64,000 bases of DNA, taken from NCBI RefSeq assembly GCF_013359755.1, contig NZ_JABMCJ010000085.1:305756-369755 (forward strand), given 5' to 3'. A model generated the notes under the pieces. The model did not search any database and was not told the DNA's origin. It saw only the letters and a list, made by a program, of their open reading frames with translations. The position numbers and the translations under genes were made by a program. This DNA is from Tardiphaga robiniae. Lineage in GTDB: Bacteria > Pseudomonadota > Alphaproteobacteria > Rhizobiales > Xanthobacteraceae. Of this stretch, positions 1-8,618 are shown one piece after another. Each line of letters starts with the position of its first letter. Positions within the stretch are counted from its first letter, which is position 1.

Positions 1-2
1 AC

Positions 3-1205
3 GAGGTTGCACTTACGGCGGGTATGGTGTTCCGACATGATATTGAGCCGCGGATTGATGCCGAATTGGAAGATCAGCTGGTAATCCAGATCTGGGATCA
101 GTCGAAACAGCCCATTCATCGTTCAGGCCCTTCGGTTGATATCCCGTTTCAGTCGGAACTCGGCTATGCCGATGTGACCGCAGGTGGAGAGCGCTGGCGC
201 GTGTTCAGGTCGCGTGATGCGACGCATGCGATCCAGGTTGCGCAGCGCTGGAGTGCACGTGAGGAAGTTGCCGCCTATGCGGCCGCGGGCGCTGCGGTGC
301 CGTTGATCGCCGCCATTCCGATCGCATGGCTGATGATCTGGTGGGCCGTGAAGCGCGTATTGTCCGGGCTTGGGACACTATCGGCTGATATCGGCCAGCG
401 CAGTGCCGATGCGAAGGACGCGCTAAGTCTGAAAGGCGTTCCGGTCGAAGTCGCTCCGCTGGTGACAGCCATGAATTCGCTGATCGAGCGACATCAGACC
501 GCGCTGGAGACCCAGCGTCGCTTCGTGTCTGACGCGGCACATGAATTGCGGACTCCGCTCGCGGCGCTTCAGATCCAGATCGATAATCTGCGGGCACGGG
601 AGCTCAATGGGCCTGAGCGTGAAATAGCGCAGGATCTGCTCGACGGGATTCGAAGGGCCTCTTATTCGGTCAACCAGTTGATGACCATGGTTCGCGCCGA
701 TGCCGGCATCGAAAGCGAAGCCGAGATTGTCGATGCGGAGGCCTTCGTGCGGCTGGTGGTGTCCGGTTTCGTGTCCATCGCCGAAGCAAAGGGCGTCTCA
801 CTCGCGATCGAGCCGGGGACGCGTGATGAATTGAATGTTCGTGCCGCCGATCTCCGGCTGATCGTCTCGAACCTGCTCGACAATGCGGTGCGTTACACGC
901 GCGCCGGCGGCGCGGTCAGCATTAAGGCTGACCGCCGAGGCACGGATCTCGTCATCGAGGTGATCGACAGCGGATGCGGAATACCGGAATCCGCCGTGCC
1001 GTATCTCTACGACCGCTTCTTCCGTGCGGCGCCGATGGATATCGATGGCACGGGGCTCGGACTGGCGATTGCCCGGACGGCGGCGGATCGTAACGGCTTC
1101 AGCCTCGATATCGCAAACCGCGACGATGCTCAGGGCGTCAGGGCTGCCGTCTCGATCCCACTCGGAGAAGTGCCGAACGAAGTCAGGCAGTTCGAAGCCG
1201 CGTAA
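3..1205 (+). CDS. Two-component sensor histidine kinase, 5' end outside window
   Basis: The reading frame is open to the left edge, so the first ATG at 24 is probably internal and the true start lies upstream. Seen: a periplasmic-type sensor segment, one membrane segment (about nt 265-355), a HAMP-like linker, the H-box with HELRTP (phospho-acceptor His at nt 540-542), an N-box with NLLDNAVRY, a G1 box DSGCGIP and a G2 box GTGLGLAI. All kinase boxes are intact. The layout is that of the QseC/TctE group of sensor kinases, which autophosphorylate and pass phosphate to an OmpR-type partner. That partner would be expected just upstream, out of view. The signal sensed cannot be told. It ends 6 bp before the stop of a convergent Crp/Fnr gene. 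Confidence 0.9.
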   Translation, partial: EVALTAGMVFRHDIEPRIDAELEDQLVIQIWDQSKQPIHRSGPSVDIPFQSELGYADVTAGGERWRVFRSRDATHAIQVAQRWSAREEVAAYAAAGAAVPLIAAIPIAWLMIWWAVKRVLSGLGTLSADIGQRSADAKDALSLKGVPVEVAPLVTAMNSLIERHQTALETQRRFVSDAAHELRTPLAALQIQIDNLRARELNGPEREIAQDLLDGIRRASYSVNQLMTMVRADAGIESEAEIVDAEAFVRLVVSGFVSIAEAKGVSLAIEPGTRDELNVRAADLRLIVSNLLDNAVRYTRAGGAVSIKADRRGTDLVIEVIDSGCGIPESAVPYLYDRFFRAAPMDIDGTGLGLAIARTAADRNGFSLDIANRDDAQGVRAAVSIPLGEVPNEVRQFEAA

Positions 1206-1210
1206 CCACG

Positions 1211-1918
1211 CTATGCGTCATCACCTGGAACGGCATCAGCGAGCGCACGCAATGTCTCGGGTTCGCGCAGCACGATGCGCTGCCGGCTGCTTTCGATCAG
1301 CCCGCGCTGTTCCCAGGTGCTGAGCGTGCGGCTCACGGTGAAGACCGTGGCGCCGGTCATTTCAGCGATATCCTGACGGCTCAACTGGAAATCGATCTCG
1401 ATGCCTTGCGCGGTCTTGCGGCCTGATTGGTTCACCAGTCGCAGCAGGGCGTGAGCAACGCGCTGCTCGACCTGCTGGGTCGACATCTCGACCACGCGCG
1501 TATGCGCTTCCTGCAACCGGCTACCGACGGTCTTGAGCGTATTGGCGGCGAGAGCAGGATAGTCGGCAACCAGCCGCGTCCAGATCGTGGTAGGCCACAC
1601 CAGAACCACGCTGTCATCCACCGCCGTTGCCGTCGCCGGATAAGTCGTAAGCCCCATCGCCTGACCGATCCCGAAGATCTCACCGGTCGCGACATAGCGC
1701 ACAATCACCTGTTCGCCGGCGGGCGTCATCTTGGTCGCGCGGATATGGCCATGGAGCAGCAGATAGAACGAATGGACGTCCTCGCCCTGCTCGAAAATCA
1801 CCTTGTTCTTCGGGACGCGGATCGAATGCGCCTCGCGCAGGATCGCCTCGCAGGCTGCGGTGTCGAGACTCTCGAACAGCGGCAGATGCGCGACCATGGA
1901 GCTGTCGACTGCCGACAT
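1211..1918 (-). CDS. Crp/Fnr-family transcription regulator, NnrR-like
   Basis: 235 residues: an N-terminal cyclic-nucleotide-type beta-roll, a long dimer helix, and a C-terminal winged helix with DIAEMTGATVFTVSRTLS. It lacks the cysteine cluster of oxygen-sensing Fnr proteins (a single Cys near residue 24), so it is not an iron-sulfur Fnr. The recognition helix (TVSRTL) resembles that of NnrR-type regulators, which respond to nitric oxide and switch on denitrification genes. GGAG five bases before the ATG supports the start. It is divergent from a pseudoazurin-nnrS operon whose promoter holds a TTG-N8-CAA site, the NnrR target pattern. NnrR is therefore the favoured identity by context; another DNR-like regulator is possible. 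Confidence 0.85.
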   Translation of the reverse strand: MSAVDSSMVAHLPLFESLDTAACEAILREAHSIRVPKNKVIFEQGEDVHSFYLLLHGHIRATKMTPAGEQVIVRYVATGEIFGIGQAMGLTTYPATATAVDDSVVLVWPTTIWTRLVADYPALAANTLKTVGSRLQEAHTRVVEMSTQQVEQRVAHALLRLVNQSGRKTAQGIEIDFQLSRQDIAEMTGATVFTVSRTLSTWEQRGLIESSRQRIVLREPETLRALADAVPGDDA

Positions 1919-1987
1919 GCGTTCTCCGTCAAATTCCCGTTCCGGCCACTTCTAGACCGTGAATGCCGGCCCCGATCAAGCGGAAGT

Positions 1988-2036
1988 TTGCGCTGGCGCA
2001 ATGTCGCTGCCCGGCCATGCGCCTAATTTGGCGCAT
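1988..2036 (+). promoter_or_regulatory. NnrR/Fnr-type operator and candidate promoter
   Basis: A perfect TTG-N8-CAA dyad (TTGCGCTGGCGCAA) lies at 1988-2001. Downstream, TAATTT at 2024-2029 can serve as a -10 element; the two centres are 32 bp apart, as in class II Fnr-type promoters (site at -41.5), giving a start near 2036. The -10 candidate sits inside a perfect 7-bp inverted repeat (2017-2023 and 2030-2036). The site drives pseudoazurin-nnrS and may also act on the divergent regulator. Confidence 0.65.
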
Positions 2037-2071
2037 CCGGCTGAAATGACCGGAGTTTACGGAGAAATATG

Positions 2072-2515
2072 ATGCGCAAGGCTCTTATGCTTGCAACCGC
2101 CACCGTCCTTTTCGCTCTGACAGGCGCCGCTGGCGCTGCGGAAGTCGAGGTCAAAATGCTCAACAAGGGCGCCGACGGGACCGCAATGGTGTTCGAGCCC
2201 GCACTGGTCAATGTGCAGCCCGGCGATACCGTGAAATTCGTGTCGACCGACAAGGCGCACAGCGTTGAATCGGTTAAAGGCATGCTACCCGCCGACGCGA
2301 CGCCCTTCGTTGGCAAGATGAGCCAGGACCTCGTGGTGACCTTCGACAAGCCCGGCGTCTACGGCGTGAAATGCGCGCCACATTACGGCATGGGCATGGT
2401 GGGACTGGTGGTGGTCGGTGCGCCAACCAATGCGGCCGAAGCCAAGGCAGTGACCCATCCCGGCAAGGCCAAGACAATGTTCGCGACGCTGTTCGAGAAA
2501 GTCGCTGCGAAGTAA
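2072..2515 (+). CDS. Pseudoazurin (periplasmic blue copper protein)
   Basis: A type I copper electron carrier that passes electrons to nitrite reductase or related enzymes in the periplasm. Numbering from the ATG at 2069, a signal peptide ends at AGAA (residue 24) and the copper ligands are His64, Cys102, His105 and Met110; subtracting 24 gives H40, C78, H81, M86, exactly the ligand set of mature pseudoazurins. Two ATGs lie in tandem; the second (2072) is 7 bases from GGAG and is preferred to the first (4 bases). It is followed after 24 bp by nnrS and sits under a TTG-N8-CAA operator, which ties it to nitrogen-oxide respiration or detoxification. No nitrite or nitric oxide reductase gene is in the window. 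Confidence 0.92.
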   Translation: MRKALMLATATVLFALTGAAGAAEVEVKMLNKGADGTAMVFEPALVNVQPGDTVKFVSTDKAHSVESVKGMLPADATPFVGKMSQDLVVTFDKPGVYGVKCAPHYGMGMVGLVVVGAPTNAAEAKAVTHPGKAKTMFATLFEKVAAK

Positions 2516-2539
2516 CACGCCCCAAACGGGAGAGTAACG

Positions 2540-3748
2540 ATGACGCTTCTTCGTGTTCGCTCCATCGCCGATTGGCCGTTGCTCTCGGCCGGCTTCCGCC
2601 CCTTTTTCCTGCTCGGTGCGTGTTATGCCGGTCTGGCCATTCTGATCTGGATGCCGGCCTTCCATGGCCGGCTGGCGCTGGCCAGCGGCTTTGCGCCGCG
2701 CGACTGGCACATTCACGAGATGCTGTTCGGCTTCATGTCGGCCGTTGTCACCGGCTTCTTGTTCACGGCGATTCCGAATTGGACGGGGCGGCTGCCGATC
2801 CGTGGTTTGCCGTTGCTCGGGCTGGTCGTCCTCTGGATCGCGGGACGGATTTGCCTGACGTTTTCGGCCTATACCGGCTGGCTCGTGGCGATGCTGGTCG
2901 ATGTGAGCTTCCTGACGCTGGTCGCCGCCGCTGCAACCCGCGAGATCGCCGCGGGCCGCAACTGGCGCAATCTGCCGGTGGTCGGCATCGTCGCCTTCCT
3001 GCTGGTCGGTAACATCGCCTTTCATGTCGAAGCTCATCTTGCTGGCGCCGCAGACGTCAGCATCCGGATCGGCGTCGCGGTCGTGGTGTTGCTGATCTCG
3101 CTGATCGGCGGGCGGATCGTTCCGAGCTTCACCCGCAACTGGCTGGTGCGCGAGAATCCCGGTCGGCTTCCAGTGCCGTTCGCGCGTTTCGATATGATTG
3201 TCATTGCCATCAGCGCCGCCGCGCTGCTGCTGTGGATCGCGCGCCCCTTTGGCGCATTAACGGGAGTGGCTCTCGCACTGGTCGGCTTGCTGCACATCAT
3301 GCGTCTTGCGCGCTGGGCCGGCGATCGCACCTCGCGCGAGGGACTGCTGCTGATCCTGCATATTGGTTACGCTTTCGTGCCGCTGGGTTTTCTGCTGAAT
3401 GCCGCAGCGGCAGCAGGATGGGTCGCGCCCAGCGCCGGCCTGCATGCATGGATGGCAGGTGCGGCCGGCGTCATGACGCTGGCTGTCATGAGCCGGGCAA
3501 CACTCGGTCATACCGGCCAGGCACTGCATGCCTCACGTACGACGCTGATGATCTATGCCGCCGTCATCGTGGCGGCACTGGCGCGGATCGGCGCCGTGAT
3601 CGCGCCGGCTTACAGTCCGCCACTGCTCCATGTTGCAGCATTGACGTGGGTCGCGGCCTTTATCGGCTTCGCCGTCTCATTCGGCCCGCTGCTGATCGGT
3701 TATCGGAAGCCGCGCCGTTCCGACGCGGCGATGGCGCTCAGTCGCTAA
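2540..3748 (+). CDS. nnrS: NnrS family haem-copper membrane protein
   Basis: 402 residues with about twelve hydrophobic segments and the N-terminal start typical of NnrS (PLLSAGFRPFFLLG, then HIHEMLFGF). NnrS proteins are inner-membrane haem/copper proteins controlled by NnrR that relieve nitric oxide stress; their chemistry is not settled. The ATG follows GGGAGAG. It is the second gene of the operon with pseudoazurin and close to the NnrR-like regulator, which strengthens the name. It ends 15 bp before the end of a convergent kinase gene. Confidence 0.9.
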   Translation: MTLLRVRSIADWPLLSAGFRPFFLLGACYAGLAILIWMPAFHGRLALASGFAPRDWHIHEMLFGFMSAVVTGFLFTAIPNWTGRLPIRGLPLLGLVVLWIAGRICLTFSAYTGWLVAMLVDVSFLTLVAAAATREIAAGRNWRNLPVVGIVAFLLVGNIAFHVEAHLAGAADVSIRIGVAVVVLLISLIGGRIVPSFTRNWLVRENPGRLPVPFARFDMIVIAISAAALLLWIARPFGALTGVALALVGLLHIMRLARWAGDRTSREGLLLILHIGYAFVPLGFLLNAAAAAGWVAPSAGLHAWMAGAAGVMTLAVMSRATLGHTGQALHASRTTLMIYAAVIVAALARIGAVIAPAYSPPLLHVAALTWVAAFIGFAVSFGPLLIGYRKPRRSDAAMALSR

Positions 3749-3763
3749 ATCGGAGACGGCCAC

Positions 3764-6700
3764 TCAGGCCTTCATCGCCGCATTCGAAAATGCCACCTCG
3801 ATCAGCGTGCCCGAGCTTGGCGCGGTCTTGATCTGGAAGCGCGCGTTGTTGGCTTCGACGAGGGCTTTGGTCAGCGACAGGCTGACACCCGAGCTCTCCG
3901 AAGAATCAGCCGGCGTTGAACTCCGGAACGGCTCCATCGCGGCAGCGAGTTCGTTGTCGTTGAGGCCGTGACCGGTGTCGCGGACGCGCAGCACGATCTC
4001 ACCGAAGTCCGACAATGCGGTTGAGACGATCACCTGACCGCCGGCATTGGCGAGGTGGATCGAATTGCCGATCAGATTCAGCGTGATCTGCCGCAGCGCA
4101 CGGGCGTCGGCAACGACCGTCGGCAGCAGATGCGCCAGCGAGGTACGGATGATGATGCGGCCGCGATTGGCCTGCGGCTGCATCACCGCGACGCATTGCT
4201 CCACCATCTCGTTGAGGTTCTGCGTGGTGAAAGCGAGGTCGATCTTGCCGGTCTCGATGCGTGACAGATCGAGCAGATCGTTGACGATCGCGATGACGCG
4301 TTCACCCGAGGCCCGAATGTCTTTCATGTATTCGACATAGCGCTCGTTGCCGAGTGGGCCGAAGCGCTGGTCGACCATCACTTCCGCGAAGCCGATGATG
4401 GCATTCAGCGGCGTACGGACCTCGTGGCTGATCCGCGCCAGCACATCCGCCTTGGCCGTTGCCGCACGATCGGCCTGGCGGCGCGCATTCAGCAGTTCGG
4501 TTTCGGTCTTCTTCGTCTGCGTCAGGTCGCGGAACACGGCAAAGAAGTTCGGTCCCTCCGTGCGCGTGCGGCCGATGGTCATCGACAGCGACACGAGGCC
4601 GCCGGCGCGCACCTGGCCCAGGGCCTCACGGCCATGATCCATCAGGCTGGCCACGCCGGATTCCTTGACGCTTGCGAGATAGTCCTGCACCACGCGGCGG
4701 CTTTCTGCAGCAAACAGGTCGGTCAGATTCCGCTGCGTCAGTAATTCGCCGCTATAGCCGAACAGCGCCTCGGCGCTGCGGTTGCAGGAATTGATATTGC
4801 CTTCGGCGTCGAACATGATGACGCCTTCGGCCGTGGTATCGAGGATCGTGGCCAGATCTTCGGCATCGATATGGCCCGCGGGCAATGGCGCGTCCGCAAC
4901 GGGCGCAGCGATCGTAACAGGGGCGGCGACAGGCTCTGCCTTGGGCGGAGAGAAAATCAGCACATGCGCCGGTTCGTTGTCCCATGAAATCGTGTACAGG
5001 CGCGCTTCGGCAGGCACTGTGTTGCCGGACTGGTCACCGCCCGAAATCGTGACGGCGGTGCCGTCATCCGAGGTACTGGCCGCAGACGAAACATCAGCTC
5101 CGACATAGAGCGCATCGAGGCCACCTGCTTCTTCCAGTGCGTTCAGGCTTGGATAGTTCATCCGGGCGAGGAAGGCGGGATTGGCGAATAGCAGGCGATC
5201 GAGGCGATAGATCAGGACGCCGACCGGCATCAGGTCAAGCAGCACCTTGTCGCGCATCATCTCGCCGCGCGGTGCAGCCGGTGGCGTTGTCAGCCAGGCA
5301 GCCTGTGACGCCGCTTCAGTTGGCTGAGACAAGGTCTGAGCAGCCGTCGGTGCATCGTCCGTCTCGCTGTCCGCTTCGGGTGTGTTCGTGCTCGTGATCA
5401 GTCCCGTTTCCGACTCAAGCCGCGCCGACAATTGCCGCGCAAGTTCGTTGAAGGCGCTGTTCTCGACAGGCGTCAGTGCCGGCGATCTGGGATCGCCTGG
5501 TCGAAATGGCACGACGTTCTCGGGTGGTTGCACGGTGCTGTCCGGTGTGGTTGGCGGTGGTGTCTGTTCTGGTATCGGGTTGGTGGTGAGGGCGATCGGT
5601 TCATCGAGACTGTCGCCGACAGGGCCGGCCTGCGCGACATCGGCGGATAATGGTCGGGGCGGTGGATCGCCGATGTGATCATGTCGACGTTGCTCGGCGA
5701 GCCGGGTCATTCCATCGAGGTCGCGGCAAACACCGAAACCGCGATAGCCGGTGAAATTGCGCTCGCGATCGAACAGCGGCAGGCCAGAGAGTTCGACAGG
5801 CAGGCGGCCACCGCCATCCACCGGCCAGAGCAGCGTGATGCCACTCCATGTCTGCTGCGTGGCCATCGCCTTGACGACGTGGCTGTCGGGATCGAGGTTG
5901 AATTCGACTGTGAGATCGTTCCACTTGTGGCCAAAGCCTGCCGCTGTGCGCGGGCCGATCAGGTGGATGAACTCGTCAGAGTTCAGTGTGAAGCGCTTCT
6001 CCGCATCGATCTGCCATACGAAACGGAGCGGCGTCGTGCGCGGCTCGATCTCTGGCAGCGCAACGGACGCAGGTTGGTCGGCAACGGCTTCGACGGCGGG
6101 CGACTGCGCATCAGTCTCAGTCGGTGCGTCGGCATGTGCGATGGTTTCGGCGATCACCTCTTCGAGATGTACGTCGCGATCGATCTCGGTTTTTTCCGGC
6201 TCGATCGGAGCGTCGATGTCGATGGCGTTTTCGCTCGGGTCTTTTGCCCCGGGGGCTTGGTCGAATTCGACGAAGAGGTCGCTCGGCTCTGCAAGGGCGC
6301 TCTGTGGTTCAACGCTGCCTTCCGGCTCTGCCGGAGCCTCGAGTTCTTCTTCGCTCGGCGCCGGATGCACAGCGCCCGGCGCGATCAGCGCCACCAGTCC
6401 GACATCGGCGCCACTGCCCACGCGCTGCAGTACCATGCGGCCAAAGCCGATAGGCGTTTCGATGCGGCCGTCCTTTAGCGCGCCGTCGCGCGCATGATCG
6501 AGGCCGGCATCGGAGAGATTGCGAAAACCAAGCAGCGCCCGAGCCATTTCGTTGGCGCCGACGAACAGGCCGTCGCGTGCAAAGGCGGCGATTGGAGTGT
6601 CGATCCCCTCGACGAGATTTTGCAGCCGTTCGACCAGCGGCATGCCGCGGCCACCGAGCGGTTCCGCTGCGACAACGAGAATGCCGCTGCCGCCATCGGG

Positions 6701-7024
6701 AAATTCAAGTTGCGAACAGGCGCAGGTCATCAAGCTGCCCAGCGCCGCGCCGAAGCCGCGCAGGCGCTCCAGCCGCATTGCGCCACTGGCCGGCAGCCGT
6801 GAGCCGAGCTGGGCTATCTGGCGGCGATGGGTATCGGCGGGGCCGAAAGTCCTGGCAAACAGGTCCGCTGCATTACGGGCGCCGAACAGTCGCGCGCCGA
6901 CCGGATTGGCCCACAGCACGCGGGTGCCGTCGCGCGACCACAGCCAGACCGGCTGGTTGCTGGTGGCATGTACGGCCAGCCGTGCATCGCCAACGCCCCG
7001 CAACTGAAAATCCGCATTGTTCAT
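3764..7024 (-). CDS. Large PAS-domain sensor histidine kinase, PdhS/PleC-like, with degenerate G2 box
   Basis: About 1086 residues, without membrane segments. Several PAS-like regions are visible: near residues 25-100, 330-430, 600-700 and 735-850, separated by a long acidic, proline-rich low-complexity stretch. The dimerisation region has ISHEVRTPLNAIIGFAEVM (His about 869), in the style of the PdhS, PleC and DivJ kinases that act on DivK in the CtrA cell-cycle network. The N-box (NLIGNS) and G1 box (DTGHG) are present, but the G2 box reads SSGVSLSL rather than GTGLGL, so two glycines are lost. It may work as a phosphatase or pseudokinase. An in-frame GTG at 7030 is an alternative start; neither start has a clear ribosome site. 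The cell-cycle role is inferred from the H-box resemblance only. Confidence 0.85.
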   Translation of the reverse strand: MNNADFQLRGVGDARLAVHATSNQPVWLWSRDGTRVLWANPVGARLFGARNAADLFARTFGPADTHRRQIAQLGSRLPASGAMRLERLRGFGAALGSLMTCACSQLEFPDGGSGILVVAAEPLGGRGMPLVERLQNLVEGIDTPIAAFARDGLFVGANEMARALLGFRNLSDAGLDHARDGALKDGRIETPIGFGRMVLQRVGSGADVGLVALIAPGAVHPAPSEEELEAPAEPEGSVEPQSALAEPSDLFVEFDQAPGAKDPSENAIDIDAPIEPEKTEIDRDVHLEEVIAETIAHADAPTETDAQSPAVEAVADQPASVALPEIEPRTTPLRFVWQIDAEKRFTLNSDEFIHLIGPRTAAGFGHKWNDLTVEFNLDPDSHVVKAMATQQTWSGITLLWPVDGGGRLPVELSGLPLFDRERNFTGYRGFGVCRDLDGMTRLAEQRRHDHIGDPPPRPLSADVAQAGPVGDSLDEPIALTTNPIPEQTPPPTTPDSTVQPPENVVPFRPGDPRSPALTPVENSAFNELARQLSARLESETGLITSTNTPEADSETDDAPTAAQTLSQPTEAASQAAWLTTPPAAPRGEMMRDKVLLDLMPVGVLIYRLDRLLFANPAFLARMNYPSLNALEEAGGLDALYVGADVSSAASTSDDGTAVTISGGDQSGNTVPAEARLYTISWDNEPAHVLIFSPPKAEPVAAPVTIAAPVADAPLPAGHIDAEDLATILDTTAEGVIMFDAEGNINSCNRSAEALFGYSGELLTQRNLTDLFAAESRRVVQDYLASVKESGVASLMDHGREALGQVRAGGLVSLSMTIGRTRTEGPNFFAVFRDLTQTKKTETELLNARRQADRAATAKADVLARISHEVRTPLNAIIGFAEVMVDQRFGPLGNERYVEYMKDIRASGERVIAIVNDLLDLSRIETGKIDLAFTTQNLNEMVEQCVAVMQPQANRGRIIIRTSLAHLLPTVVADARALRQITLNLIGNSIHLANAGGQVIVSTALSDFGEIVLRVRDTGHGLNDNELAAAMEPFRSSTPADSSESSGVSLSLTKALVEANNARFQIKTAPSSGTLIEVAFSNAAMKA

Positions 7025-7030
7025 CGGCAC

Positions 7031-7390
7031 TTCATGACTGACTCGTTGGGCGCCCGTCCGGTATCCGCGTCACAGATTGCGGGCCAAACGATGACATCCT
7101 TAATAATTCGTTAGTATCGCCCGCGCGGACGCGCAGGTCCACGTCCCCCGCCCATTCCAGCAGGCCAAAGCAGCAATAACGTTAATCCGCTCCGAGGGTT
7201 CGGCATTCTGCCGAACGGAGGGGCTGGGCCATGCGTTGGCAGTTGCAAAACAAAAACAAAGGTCCACGATGGGATCGGACGAGGACGGGACGCCGCGTCA
7301 CATCGGCGATGCCAAGCTCGGCTAGATTGCAGTGGGCGACACGGGAGACGGGGCCGTGGACGGCTTCGTCAATGCAAAATGGAGCGGGAC
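7031..7390. other. Intergenic region between the divergent PAS kinase and phasin genes
   Basis: No convincing gene. It holds a perfect inverted repeat, GTTCGGCA-TTC-TGCCGAAC, at 7198-7216 and short AT-rich stretches (7097-7115, 7247-7262) that may contain promoters for the divergent genes. Reading frames through it lack ribosome sites and family features. Confidence 0.5.
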
Positions 7391-7762
7391 ATGACCGACC
7401 AATTCGAAATTCCGAAGGAAATGCGCGCAATGGCCGAAGCCAGCTTCGACCAGGCCAAGCAGGCATTCGAGAAGTTTCTGGCCAGCGCCCAGAGCACGGC
7501 GTCGTCGATCGAAAACCGCGGTGAGACCGTGCGCGCCGGCGCCAAGGATGTCAGCACCAAGGCCATCGCCTATGCCGAGAAGAACGTCGCCGCGTCGCTG
7601 GATTATGCCCAGCAGTTGCTGCACGCCAAGGATCTCGGCGACGTCATGCGGCTCCACAGCGAATACGTGCAGTCGCAGATGAAGTCGCTGGCAGAGCAGG
7701 CCAGCGAAATGGGCCAGATCATGAGCCGCGCTGCCATGGACGCCGCCAAGCCCAAGAGCTGA
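7391..7762 (+). CDS. Phasin family protein
   Basis: 123 residues, almost wholly helical, rich in Ala, Gln and Glu, with no membrane segment. The core (EMRAMAEASFDQAKQAFEKF) and the later LDYAQQLLHAKDLGDVMRLH are typical of phasin_2 proteins of Bradyrhizobium and Rhodopseudomonas, which coat polyhydroxyalkanoate granules. The ATG at 7391 is chosen over one at 7379 because GGAG lies 6 bases before it, inside the longer frame. A second phasin follows about 270 bp downstream on the same strand. Confidence 0.85.
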   Translation: MTDQFEIPKEMRAMAEASFDQAKQAFEKFLASAQSTASSIENRGETVRAGAKDVSTKAIAYAEKNVAASLDYAQQLLHAKDLGDVMRLHSEYVQSQMKSLAEQASEMGQIMSRAAMDAAKPKS

Positions 7763-7856
7763 CCGGCTCCCTGCGCTCTCCGCTATGCAATCGGCGATTG
7801 ATGTTTAGCGAGTTCCATGACGTGGGCGCGCATTCGATCCGGGTCTCATGCGATTC

Positions 7857-7883
7857 TGCGGTGCAATATTCTGTTGCGCCGCA
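7857..7883. promoter_or_regulatory. Paired TGC-N3-GCAA sites, candidate PhaR operator
   Basis: TGCGGTGCAA at 7857-7866 and its near-perfect inverted copy (TTGCGCCGCA, 7874-7883) are 7 bp apart. PHA regulators of the PhaR/PhbF group bind TGC-N3-GCA patterns, and the next gene is a phasin, so this may be the operator controlling it. The assignment is by pattern and context only. Confidence 0.4.
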
Positions 7884-8032
7884 CAATTCCGACATGATAT
7901 TGCGGTAACCACAATGACGCATCGCCGATGGCGATGCCGCTCTGTTTCCCGCCAGCTGATGAAAGGCACCGGTGCCTTCCGCAGCCTCCACGGGTTTATT
8001 GATTTCACCCCCCACCACGAAGGATGCACGCT

Positions 8033-8467
8033 ATGGCCGAATCGACCGATCCGTTCTCATCTTCCGTTATCCCGTTCCAGGTGCCGGAGCAGGTCCGCGC
8101 ATTCGCCGAAAAGGGCGTCTCGCAGGCGCGCGAGGGTTATGCCAAGTTCAAGGACGCTGCCGAGACCCATAACAGCACGGTTGAAGCTGTGTTCGGCACG
8201 GCCACCAAGGGCGCTGCCGAATATTCGGCCAAGCTGCTCGACATTGCCAAGACCAACACCAATGCGGGTTTCGACTTCGCCCAGTCGCTGATCGGCGTGA
8301 AGTCGCCGTCGCAGGCGATGGAGCTGTGGACCGCTTTTGCGCGCAGCCAGGTTGAAACCTTCACCGGTCAGACCAAGCAGCTCGCCGAACTCGGCCAGAA
8401 GATCGCCACCGAGACCGCCGAACCGATCAAGACCGGCGCTTCGAAGCTGTTCCAGCCGGCCGCCTGA
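8033..8467 (+). CDS. Phasin family protein (second copy)
   Basis: 144 residues, helical, with the phasin_2 signature VPEQVRAFAEKGVSQAREGY near the N-terminus, then NTNAGFDFAQSLIGVKSPSQ. It would bind the surface of polyhydroxyalkanoate granules and affect their size and number. The ATG at 8033 is preferred over 8024, which overlaps the GAAGG ribosome site at 8019-8023. It shares family and strand with the phasin gene upstream but differs clearly in sequence, so the pair is an old duplication. A strong terminator follows the stop. Confidence 0.9.
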   Translation: MAESTDPFSSSVIPFQVPEQVRAFAEKGVSQAREGYAKFKDAAETHNSTVEAVFGTATKGAAEYSAKLLDIAKTNTNAGFDFAQSLIGVKSPSQAMELWTAFARSQVETFTGQTKQLAELGQKIATETAEPIKTGASKLFQPAA

Positions 8468-8491
8468 GCCGATCGCACCGCCAAATAATCG

Positions 8492-8523
8492 AAAGCCCGG
8501 GCCGCAAGCCCGGGCTTTTGTTT
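8492..8523 (+). terminator. Rho-independent terminator after phasin gene
   Basis: A perfect 10-bp stem (AAAGCCCGGG at 8492-8501 with CCCGGGCTTT at 8509-8518), a 7-nt loop, and a T-rich tail (TTTTGTTT). Confidence 0.85.
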
Positions 8524-8618
8524 GCGCCAAAAATCATCATCGCGGCCTTGCCAAAGTGATGCGTTGCACCTAGTTTCCCGCCTGTTCGGGACCCCCTGAT
8601 TTTGGGGCCGGTCAGGAT

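Noticed and set aside
3764..7030. Long plus-strand frames (for example 5675-6478) opposite the PAS kinase
   Set aside because: They are antisense shadows of a GC-rich coding sequence, with no family features or ribosome sites.
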